Positions 32,501 through 44,500 of a stretch of 64,000 nucleotides of DNA are shown in pieces (position 1 is the first letter of the stretch; every line of letters begins with the position of its first letter). The stretch is taken from NCBI RefSeq assembly GCF_030247195.1, contig NC_080671.1:105325845-105389844 (forward strand). The letters run 5' to 3'. The notes under the pieces are model-generated. The model saw nothing but the letters and a program-made list of their open reading frames with translations. It was not told the origin of the DNA and did no database searches. The DNA comes from Topomyia yanbarensis (Eukaryota; Arthropoda; Insecta; Diptera; Culicidae). The position numbers and the translations under genes are program-made.

Positions 32501-35500
32501 GCAATATAATAGACCGGAGTAAATGGAAGTAAGTGCACTGTCTGCGCTTAATCTTTCAGCTCTTACTGCTCATCAACCATGCGCCATCGTTCTGGGATGT
32601 GAATGGTGGGAGATTAATTGATAACGCAGACTCTCTTCAGTTCCGACGTTGTCTCGATGAAAACAAAAGAATGTGTACCGTGATGGCAGCTTGGGTAATA
32701 ATGTTGTGGCAATGCTTTATTATTTGATAACACTGATTTTTATGTCATCACGTCAAAACAGTTAAAAACCAATTATCGATATCTGATTTGGCAGGCCGTA
32801 TGCGCTTGTGGTAAACGTAGTGAAGATTCACAGACGGCTTTTGTCGTTTTGAGACGGCACGTTAAAAAACCTTCGCTTTGGCGTCATTCTACTATTTCAA
32901 AACCGAACATGTTTGGTATGCGGCTATTTCGGGGGATTCTGAATATGAGCCCAGTAAACTGTCCTGAGTTCCATCCAATCGAATCCTATTGGGCCATGAT
33001 GAAGCTCGATCTTCGGAAGACCAAAGTAGGGGTAAAGGACAGAAAGAAAATGATGAGGAAGTGAAACTGAGAAAACCGAGAAAAACGTACCGGAAATAAC
33101 TGTATAGGCTCTGATGGACGGCGTCAATTGCAAATGTCGAGCACTTTACTCGAACTCATTCTACAGTCTCACCGTCATATGTAAGCTAAAAAACATATAC
33201 TGAACTACTAAAACTTTGGCTTCATTTCGATAACTATAGTCGCTGTTGCAATCAATCTGAATTCTCACAATAATGAACGACTCACCCTTTATATACAAAT
33301 ATACATTATTGGCAACACTGGTCACACAGTCTATATTGCTATACACACACTCACCACTTGGTTGATCTGCTTGCACGATAAAGTCATACCGTTCGCCAGA
33401 CGTTGTGATTAGCGTGTTCACGACAATCGGTTGCAGATGGAACGAGTCGCTGGCGATTATCTCCAGCGTATGGTTAAGAATTTGCAGCTCCAGTGGGCAT
33501 ACGTGACTGGCGGCATTGATGAAACGAAACCGATAACGGCCACCCTTGCGCACCCGGAAAACCTCCAGCGGAACGTTTGTCTTGTTGCCGTCGACTTTGA
33601 TAAACGTGCCCTTACCATTAATTAGTATGTTCGTTGGAAGTATTCCGTCCGACGACGGCAGTCCCGGCATATACATTTCTCCGTCCTCGTGCATCCAATC
33701 GGACGCGAGTATGGTATGCTCCGGCAGGTCAAAGTCATACCGGAAGGAGTTTGGATCGTTTGCTTCCGGCTGTCGAATGATCATGGCGCCGTAGTGGCCA
33801 TTTACCTTGTGGTGACCGGAGTGAGAGTGGTAGAACTGTGTTCCGGGTTCGGTCGCCCAAAAGGCATACCGGAAGGTGCTCATGAAATCGATTGGGCACT
33901 GCGTTATAAACGGGACACCATCCATGTGGGGCGTTTCTCGCTGATGCAGTCCATGCCAGTGCATCGTGGCCGCCGTTCCACCCATAGCATTGGTCATATC
34001 AATCACGATCAGATCATTTTGACACACTTGAAGAATCGGACCTGGTATCTGGCGGTTGATAGACATTACACCACGCTCAACGCCATCCGCCGTCAGACAG
34101 GCATGATGATTGCAGTCCCTGTGATTGCCTCTAGCGCAATTTTTGCAGGCTCTGAAAAGAATAGCTACAATTATTTTTTATGACTTACAGAGGGAAAAAA
34201 ATATATAAAGAAAGGCTATGCAATCACTCCAAAAATCAACTTTTCAACCGAGGCCCGCAGGGCCGAGTGTCATAAAGGGCGAACACGAAATTATTGCGAC
34301 ACATTCAACAGGGCATAACTTTTTTACCATTGGGTAAAAATCAACCAAATTTTGCACACTTTCTCATTGATGTGTATTGTTTACATGCTGTCAAACTAGA
34401 AGTCGTGTTGTTCGATTCAACGAAAATGGAGGTGAACCAACGCGAGTCGAGAGAACAAATTCTTTCCAAACACCTGGAATTTCCTGACCTGTCGCACCGG
34501 CAGTTGGGAAAAATGTTGAACATTCACCATTCAACCGTCTCCAGAGTGTTGAAGGGGTTCCAGGAGCGGATGACGTTGGACCACGGAAAAGGAGCTGGAA
34601 GAAAACCGGGACCGGAGAACAAAAAGACGGAGGGAAAGGTGAAGCGGATGATTAAAGCAAATCCCAACGACTCAAACCGTGATTTGGCTAAAAAGATCGG
34701 CATGTCGCAGAGCTACGTCCAGAATGCAAAGAAGAGAGCTGGACTACATACATACAAGGTACAGAACTTCCCAAACCGCGATGAGCGGCAACAATCGACG
34801 GCTAAAACTCGGGCACGGAAGCTCTACGAGAAGATGCTGACAAAATATGGCTGCTGTGTGATGGACGACGAAACGTATATAAAAACCGATTATAAGCAAA
34901 TTCCGGGGTTGGAGTTTTTCACCGGCAAGAGCAAGTTCTATGTGGACGACAAATTTAAGAAGAAGAAAATGTCGAAGTTCGCCTCCAGATATCTCATTTG
35001 GCAGGCCATCTGCTCTTGCGGACTGAGGAGTGAGCCTTTCGTGACAAAGGGCACAGTAAATGGTGAGATCTACAAATCTGAGTGCCTCGAGAAGCGCCTT
35101 TTGTCGTTCTTGCAGCAGTACGCTATTTTGGCCAGATTTGGCATCATGCCACTTCTAAAAGTGTCCTGGAGTGGTATGAGGCCAATTCTGTCCATTTTGT
35201 TCCAAAGGACATGAATCCGCCAAACGGTCCGGAGCTGCGCCCGGTGGAGCAGTACTGGGCAATGATGAAGCGGGAACTTCGGAAGAGCAAGAGGACAGTC
35301 AAAGACGAGAAGGACATGTTAAGAAAATGGAAAAAACTGAGAAACTGGTACCGGATGACACTGTAAATACTTTGATGGAGGGCATCAAGCGAAAATGCGT
35401 TCAATTTTACACTCAAGGCTCCATCGATTAACTTTTCTTTTGATTTGAAGTAAATATATGTATAAAACTACCCTAAAATTTTGGTTCGATTTTAAACATT

Positions 35501-38500
35501 ATAAGAAAATTGGCATGACATTTTCGGTGTCGCAATAATTTCGTGTTCGCCCTTTATACCATTCGATTCAGTTCGTCGAGATCGCCAAATGTCTGTGTAT
35601 ATATGTATGTATGTGTTTTCTCTAAGATGGCTAAGCCGATTTGCGCAAACTTAGTTTCAAATGAACGGTACAACGCTTTTATAAGACGCTATTGAATTTT
35701 TAATTGATCGGACTTCCGGTTCCGGAGTTACGGGTTGAAGAGTGCGGTCACACAGCAAATTCCCATATAAACTGGTAACTCTATAATGTCCGAATGATGT
35801 AATACATATTCAAATGGGTTCAACATTACTTGGATTTGCGGGTCTAGATCACTAATGACCAATCAAAGTAGTTTTGACCACATTGACCACCTATGACGGT
35901 TCTTGATGCACCCAGGAAACTATCCAGGTTCTTGAGCTAATGTCACACCTTCTTCCCAGCAAACTCTTAACCGATTTTTACAAGCTTAATTTCAAATGGA
36001 AGATATAATACTCCCATTGCCTGATTTTGAATTTCATCAGTTCTGACTTTTGGTTCTGGAGTTACAGAGTGGTTATGGCGGTCACATAGAATTTCTCATA
36101 TAAACCGGTACAATTGTACACTATCGATAATTCCGGAATTCTCGGATTCCGGGCATATTCCAGGTCTAAAGCCATTTCGGTAATGACTGAACCAATCTTC
36201 ACTAACCTAGTTTCTCACGGAATGTATAATATGAAGTTCGGTGTTTAACCCTCCATCTATCCCTCCACCTTCTACTTCTCAGCCCCCCCCCTCTCTCACC
36301 TCCCATCCACTCAGACCAACCACCCACCTGCATTCCCTTTATCCACCCCGTATACTAAAATTAGTTAGATGATTCTCTACGCATCCTCCTCCTCCCACTA
36401 ATTATATCCTTCTCCACCATGAAGTTAACATGAAGACAACATTGAACTCACGCTGATTAAACTATATAAATATTATATTTTTGTTTGTTTCAAGTGTGTC
36501 TGTGTTGACATGTTGCTTATCAGGTTCGGGACACTTGTATATGCTTATCAAGTGTAATAAGAATGTAATAGACATTTCCACGTATTTTTACTGAACATTA
36601 CCAGACATTAAATCATAGTTTGGATAAATGAGAAAGGCACAATACCTCGATTTTTGATCGAAAAACACTTACTGCCATCTGGCAGATAACTGGCCTAACA
36701 ATGACCAATCAGCAACCAACCTGGCTGCACTGTTGTTTGAATTTTTTTCTACTTATCATTGCTGCTAATCCGAAAACATTTCGTCATTCGAAGGAATTTT
36801 GTGGAATAAACTTTTCAGCGGCAAATAGAATGAACATGATCATATAATGCACAAATATTTTCGTCGTTTTCTACAACGAAGCATTTTCTGGCACTGTAAA
36901 TACGGTAACCAGTATAAGAAGGAACCATGCATCCCACATTTGACGTTCGTCAACCGTAACGACATACAGCTTTCAAATAATTGATCGGATTTTTAGGTAA
37001 TTCTTATAAAAAGTCAGGTAAAACGACGGCGCCGGTGGTTGAGTGTTTAGCGTGACCGCCACTCATTCCAATTTGCCTGGGTTCAATTCCAGCCGAGGTC
37101 GTTCAGATTTTTCTGAGGTGAAAAAATTTGTGGTCACGTCTTCCTTCGGAAAGGAAGTAAAGCCCGTTGGTCCCAGGTCTATGAGTTTGGTGGATCGATA
37201 TCTAGTCCAGAGAGTAAAGTCACCTCTCTGGCGTCGGTAAAGAAGAAGTGATCCAAATTCTATACTCTTACTAACAAAAATATCCTCCTCCTGTGATACT
37301 TGTGGAGTGCGCAGTAGTATATACGGCCTCTAGCAAAAGCAAGTATCGGACTAACCATTCCTTCCCTTTCCTTCCGCGATTTACGTTCTCGCCTGGCCGG
37401 CGCCGGTATTGATCAATAAACAATTTGGGATTACCAGGAGTTGCGCATTGAAAGATGTTTCGCTACTCCCAAGCATAATTATCTACTTATTCTCTGTGCA
37501 ACTTCAGCTAGTCCAGATCGATAACGGAGTAGCAGCCAGGGGTGGCCGCACAAGCTCAAGTTCAAGCTCAAGCTAAAGCTCAATTCATATAAAGAGTCAG
37601 GTAAGAGATGCGTAATATTTAGTAACAAAAAATATCAATATCTGATAACAATCTAATCAAAAATCAATACCGCAATCCATTTGTAACATTGAATTCGGCG
37701 AAGTGCGTATTTCGACCCTATTAGGGAGTAGGGTTCGGCAAAAAAAATAATAAAACCGCACCGCAACCGCACTTTATTTACCGCACTGCACCGCGCGGTT
37801 ATGCGGTAAATATGGTAAAATTTTTATATTTTTAAAAATAGTGTTGAAAAATTGTTCATTTGTGTAACCATATATAATAAAATGTTATTCTTATTCACAC
37901 GAAATTTAACTTTAAGAGACTCCTCAGAATGTAATGTTTATGAAAAAAAATCAACTTTTTCATTTTCTATTAATAAAATTTCGTACATTTTAAGGCAAAC
38001 ATTATACATTCAAAAACGTTGTACTGCAGTAATAGGAAAACTTTTATTTTAGCAACCCTTCATTTAATTGAAAAAATGGAATAAGAAATGAAGTGTTTTT
38101 TCTTTAAATTGTCATATTTTCAATGTATTTGAATGAAAATGAAATGGATGATTTTCGCATTTACGTAGTAAAAACCACCTTTCATTCTTAAAGGAATTTC
38201 AACAACAAAAAAATTAAAGTCGAAATACCAGTACTTCTATATAGTAGCGCATATATTCCAATACAGTGAAATAAAAACATATTGCATTTCATCAATAAGA
38301 ACGACGCCATATTTGACGAAAAAAATTTCTCTATGCATTACATCTAATCAGGAGTCCGGTCTCAACCGGTACAGAATTATTGAACATTAGAAAAACTGCA
38401 AAAAATGTATGATATAAAAATATCCCAAAACTCTAACTTCCGCATTCTTCAAGAAACAGATGTATTCTCATTCAAAAACTAAGATTGCTCCCTTTAAAAA

Positions 38501-41500
38501 TGCATGAAGTGTAATTTTCTAAAGGCTAGTTCGAAAGTTCTAGCATTTAAAGTATTTTCCTCTAATATTTTCCCAAAGAGCCAATGGCAAAAACTTCAAT
38601 TGCAGTGAAAAGGAGTCAAACTATGTGGTATTTGGCAAAAAAGCTTCAAAAAAGCTACGAAATAGTCTTAACTGAAAAATATTAGGACTTAATTTGGTAG
38701 AAAATTATAGTAAGTTTGAATGGAAGTATACGAAAAAAAGCTATGTAGCATACTTTTTGAGAACGAGTCCAATAAAATTGACTGCAGAAAAATTCACATT
38801 GAATTTACACAGCAATCAAAGAAGATAGAAATACGATGTTGATGAACGAATGATAGAATAATCATCCTAATTTGGACTCCTCCTTATTCTGGACGCTTTC
38901 ATACATTTATATCATACAGTAAACTGCCAATTACTCCAAATTCGTTTGGTTTGATGAAGATAATTATATTCTTTGGGTTGTGTTTAAGTCCCAGCATAAT
39001 TAGTTCATCTCTAATTCCTTTAAATTAGTCAAAATTCACAGTTGAAAAATTGATATCGAAAACGATTCACAATTCCACGATTTTGAACAGAAATCGGGAG
39101 AAGTGATGCACTTCAAAAATAGATTAAGGAGCACAAATTTATTGTTTTTAAATTATCTAATAATTTTGTCTCTATTTGATTCTTGCTTTTTATGTATTTG
39201 AAATGGTTAGTTTGTGAAGTTTTACTTAGAAGTATAAAATAACTAGTCCGAAATATGTCGTAAAAATAATGGCGTCAAAATATTTCGGACACAGCTAGAT
39301 TTTCTTTCGTAATAGCAGTCTGTTTATCAATTTAGAATAATCAAAATTATCACTTTATCAATTATATTTTTGCGGTGCGGTTGCGGTAAAACCGTGCGGT
39401 AAAAGCTATTTCCCACACCGCATCTGCGGGAAAAAGTGTCTCACCGCACCGCAGATCTTGCGGTGCGGGAGCGGCAAATACCCTATTAGGGAGGGTGCCA
39501 CACTATTTCATCAATTATTAATTTCCAATATAATAACAAACAAAGAATGGTGAAATTCTTCTGTTTGGCTGTAGCAAAAACTCGAATCGAGAACCCCAAT
39601 TATCGCACTACCATTCGAACCAATGCGTTGAGTAAAGATGGCAGACGCTGCTTTAACCAAAGCCTTCAAATGGGTCTCGTGATATTAGAAACAGGGCAAA
39701 AATAGGCTCATTACACCACATGCTCTTTTAAACATGTTTTCAAAGAGGAATCAAGTGTCTTTAAATTAGGGCTCAAGTCTCCACTAATCTAAGCATTTTC
39801 CATTTGTTTATTATTTTCCTGAAATGCTCATAGTTGTTGTCCAGTGTAATATTTCCATATAATTTTTTTATGATCATTAGTCATCTTTAGAAACTATATA
39901 AAATTACAAAAATATATATTTTTCATCATTCCTACGAGTTGGATTGGAAAATAGAAAAGGGGATCAATTTTCCTCAGTCTCCCCTATATATAAACACTCA
40001 GTATAGAATTGAATAAAGTTGGAGTTGATGTAGTTTTCGATTTTTGGTCACATGACTCTCAATAGTGAAAAGTTTCGTCAGAACGTGGAGTCATATCGAC
40101 GGAAGCGAAAACAGCAGACTCGTCTTTTTCAGGACAAAAAGCGCCGCCTGTAAGAATCTGAGAGAGAGAGGAGATGGAGCTGCTGTATCGCTCTCAGGAC
40201 GCCGGGCGTTCTTCAAGAAGCTGAATGACTCGCAACGGTTTTGTGCCGCGGGTCGAAATGTGTAGAGACAAGGAAGGTGGCATCTTGACGGACGAACGTG
40301 AGGTGGTCGAGAGGTGGAGGCAGTACTACCATCTGAATGGTGCGCAGGCGGACAATCGGGCGTTCGAGGAGGACGTTTATGTCAGTGTCGCAGTCGACGG
40401 GGATGTACCGGCGCCCACTATGAATGAGGTTAACGAGGCTATTCAACAGCTCAAGAACAACAAGGCAGCTGGTAAGGATGGTCTAGGAGCGGATCTCTTC
40501 AAGGTGGGTTCGGAGAAACTGATGGAAAGCATGCAGCGAATAATCGAAAAAATCTGGGACAGAGAACAGCTACCGGAGGAGTGGAAGGAAGGGGTCATCA
40601 CCCCGATATACAAGAAAGGCGACAAATTGGACTGTGAAAACTACAGAGCGATCACAGTGACAAATGCCGCTTACAAAGTGCTATCCCAGATTCTGTTCCG
40701 GTGCCTATCACCGCTGGTAAATGGATTTGTCGGGAGTTATCAGGCCGGTTTCATCAACGGCAGATCAACAAACGATCAAATCTTTACTATACGGCAAATC
40801 CTCCAAAAATGCCGTGAATATCAGGTCGCGACGCATCACCTGTTCATCGACTTTAAAGCCGCATATGACACGGTGGACCGTGTAGAGCTATGGAAAATGG
40901 GAAGCTGACAAGAGTGATTGAGGCTACGATGGATAGGGTAAGGTGTTGTGTCAAAATTTCGGGCGACCTCTCGGGTCCGTTTGAAACACGCAGAGGACTA
41001 AGACAAGGCGATGGGTTGTCCTGCCTGCTGTTCAATATAGCGCTGGAAGGTGTAATGCGAAGAGCGGGGTTCAACATGCGGGTCACGATTTTCACGATGT
41101 CCGGACAGTTCGTGTGCTTCGCTCACGACGTGGAGCAGATCTGTATACCCGACTGAAGCGCGAAGCAGCACGAGTAGGACTGAAGATAAATGTGTCTAAG
41201 ACGAAGTACATGCTGGCAGGCGGAACCGATCGCAATAGGGAACGCATGGGCAGTAGTATTACGATCAACGGCAACGAGTTCGAGGTGGTTGACGAGTTCA
41301 TCTATCTAGGCTCATTGGTGACTACGGACAATAACACCTGCCGGGAGATCAGAATGCGTATTATCTCTGGAAGTCGTTCGTACTATGGGCTCCACAAAAT
41401 TTTAAGATCCAGGAAGCTTCACCACCGCATGAAATGCGCCATGTACAACACACTGATTAGACCGATGGTTCTCTACGGGCACGAAACGTGGACAATGCTC

Positions 41501-44500
41501 GATGAGGATCTGCAAGCACTCGAAGTCTTCGAAAGAAGGGTTCTGAGAACGATCTTCGCTGGTGTCCAGGAGGATGGTGTGTGGAGGAGAAGGTAGAACC
41601 ACGAACTTGCGCGACTCTATGGTGTGCCAAGTATCCGGAAAGTAGCTCAAGCTGGAAGGGTACGGTGGGTGGGGCATGTTGTGAGGATACCGGACAATAA
41701 CCCCACCAAGTTGGTTTTCACCTCCAACACGGCAGGTACAAGACGGAGAGGAGCGCAGCGTTCCCAGTGGCTGGACCAGGTGGAGCAGAACCTGGCGAGT
41801 ATAGGGGCCCCTGACAGGTTGGAGACAAGCAGCAACTGGCTGAGTGACGTGGCGGAATATTGTGGGACAGATTAAATCATGTTAATATGATGTACAATCA
41901 GGAAATATAATATTCAGTCTACCTCACGACTAAATGCAATGCCCAATTCAACGTGTAAATACTTCAACTCTGGAAAAAAATTTCACTTTGAAGTGAACTT
42001 GCATTCAGTGCATCTTAATTGTTTTGTTCGAGGGATATTTGCTTAAAATCTGTTGTATTTTGACAAAATCACTCATATCGCAGAAAGTAAATAACATATC
42101 CATAACAACATAACAAAAATAATAGTGTCAAACTGTCACGTTAGGCCTATCATTTGAAATTAGTTTCGTTAAGATTGGTTTAGCTGTCGCAGAGATAATT
42201 ACATGACATTAGTGCACATACATACATACATACACATACATACAGACATTGTCCCAATTTGTCGAGCTGAGCCGATTGGTATACTCGACCTTCCGGACCT
42301 CGGAATTTTTTTTCAAAGTTTGAGCGAATTATATCCAGTTTTTTACGTGCCATAATGGCGGTCTAAATTGTTCAGTTTGTAATACGTTTAATGGCCCTTT
42401 TTTGACAATAATCGTTTACGTCAACCGTTCAGTGAGATTAAGTTATCCTACGTTAGTCCGATGCGCTGGATGATTATTCAATGAACGCCCGACATTTTCA
42501 ACTGGGCGTTGCTGTCAAGCTGGCGTAAACGATTATCGTCAAAAAAGGGCAATTAAACGTATTACGAACTGAACAATTTAGACCACCATTATGGCTCGTT
42601 AAAAAGCTGGATACAAATGTAAAAACATAGACAAGTACAAATTTTTCAACATACATAAAGGATAAACCACTTTCTCTAAGGGTCCAAAATTGGTTTTATT
42701 TATTTCACGAACTGAATGTCATTTTGGGACACCCTAATATATAATAGAGGTTGTAATGTTTACGCAGTTAGTCATAGCCGAGCGCTTTGTTTATGAAAAT
42801 AATCCTAAACATATCATGTACTAAGAAGAATTCCTTGCTGGCGTGGACAAGGGAGTTCCAATGATGAATTTACGATATATCTGCCCTATTCCATTATTCT
42901 CCTTATGTGAACTGCCATTCAAAAACTACTAAACTGATTTATTTCAAACTTTGCATACACATTCAATGTAAAAAATGCCTAACCCCTGTGAAGAGTTATC
43001 GGAATAATTAAGGGGGTTTTCTACATTTGAAAAAAAACTTTTTTCTAGTGCATGTAGAATTTCAAAAGTATTTGGTCGGTGTTAAGTCAGACAGGACTAA
43101 GTAACAATTTATTGATTTCGAGAAAAACGAGTTTAAAGTTTGAATCGCAGCATCCTTTACATGAGAATTTGAAATTACTTTTTGCCATAATTCTTGCTTA
43201 TTGTTATATATTTCAAATCTGGCAAAAGTCGATTGTAGCTGAAGAAATTCTGTATCCAATGTTATCAATATCTCATTTTTTGATGTTTTGCGACTTAGTC
43301 CGGTCTGACTGAACACCGACCATTTTTCCTTGAAAACGGTGGGGTCGAGAAACACGAACAGCAATTTTTCGAACAGATAGGAGCTTCCCTCGCAGTTCTA
43401 GAAGCTGATCAATTTTTGCCTTCCAATGCTCAATACTATTTTCCTAGAATATTTACAATATTTCACTTGCGTGTAACGTAAGTGACGTAGCCAAAGGCAC
43501 TCTTAGTTGAAAAGTTTTATCAGTTTTCAATAATATTGCGACATAACGAAGATATATGAAAAATGTATTTTTGGTCCTCAACGTAAACTGTCCCTGGCAG
43601 CACTGCTCCATTGGAATCCAATCAGACTAATTGCAATAACATCAGTTCTAGAACTGATCATTGTAACTGTTAGTCCTCAAATGAAAGGCAATAGTTAGAT
43701 TTATTAGCCTTACTTGTTTTTGTGAGCAAATCTTGCCTCAATCTAAAGTTATAGCTGTTTAAAAACGTTGTTGTCAATAAACAACATGGGCATTAATAGG
43801 TTAAAAGCATATTCCAGTACTGGTATTTTACCGGTACTGAGGGATACAGTACCGGGGAAACTGGTTCTCACGAAAAAGAGTCGGTGATAGGAACTCTAAG
43901 AGCTTTCATTATGTGTTTGATACACAGCCCAACATTAAGGTTGGGCAGAGAATAAGCAAAAATCGAAAACGAAAGCAGCAGGTGTGGAAAAAACTGCTTT
44001 TTTCGTTTCCGATTTTTGCTCATTCTCTGTTCAACCTTAAACGGATAATGATATATTTCTAAGGTTTTCGTTCCCCTGAATTTCGAATATAGCCCAACTT
44101 CTTGAAGCTATTTTTGTCAAATTTCGCTGATACAGACTTATATTAGAGGAATCCTAAACAATACATATGAATAAATGACAGCCTCGATGATTTGACATTT
44201 GTGTTTGACAGTACGAGTTGCAGAATCTTGCGTCAAATCTCTAGTAGTCTCCAGTCAAATTTGTCTCCAGTTTGACGTCGGTTTGTCGGTGATATAATGG
44301 CAATTGGAAAGTTATTAAAAAATTTAAGTGACTTGAAATTTCTGTACCCGCTTGTAATTATACTAATTTAGCAGTATATTGACATAATTAACACGTGGTA
44401 ATCTGAACTCATAATTATATAGCGTTGATTGAGGATGGATATTGTCTTAACTACGAATGAGGAATAATGAAGTAGGGCAAATATAACACATTCTTCTGAC

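Larger units (their letters stand above)
34195..36645 (+). mobile_element. GT-tract interspersed family, copy B, split by a mariner insertion
   Basis: The left part (34195-34272) reads GAAAGGCTATGCAATCACTC then GGGCCGAGTGTCA. Family sequence resumes at 35557 with CCATTCGATTCAGTTCGTCG, so ITmD37E copy 2 sits exactly at the TA inside the conserved block seen unbroken at 19350 and 19846. The right end is AAATGAGAAAGGCACAAT near 36640. It is more diverged than copies A and C. Confidence 0.8.

Noticed and set aside
37025..37100. A functional tRNA gene
   Set aside because: Only A- and B-box-like sequences are present; there is no acceptor stem pairing or anticodon arm, so it is a SINE head.
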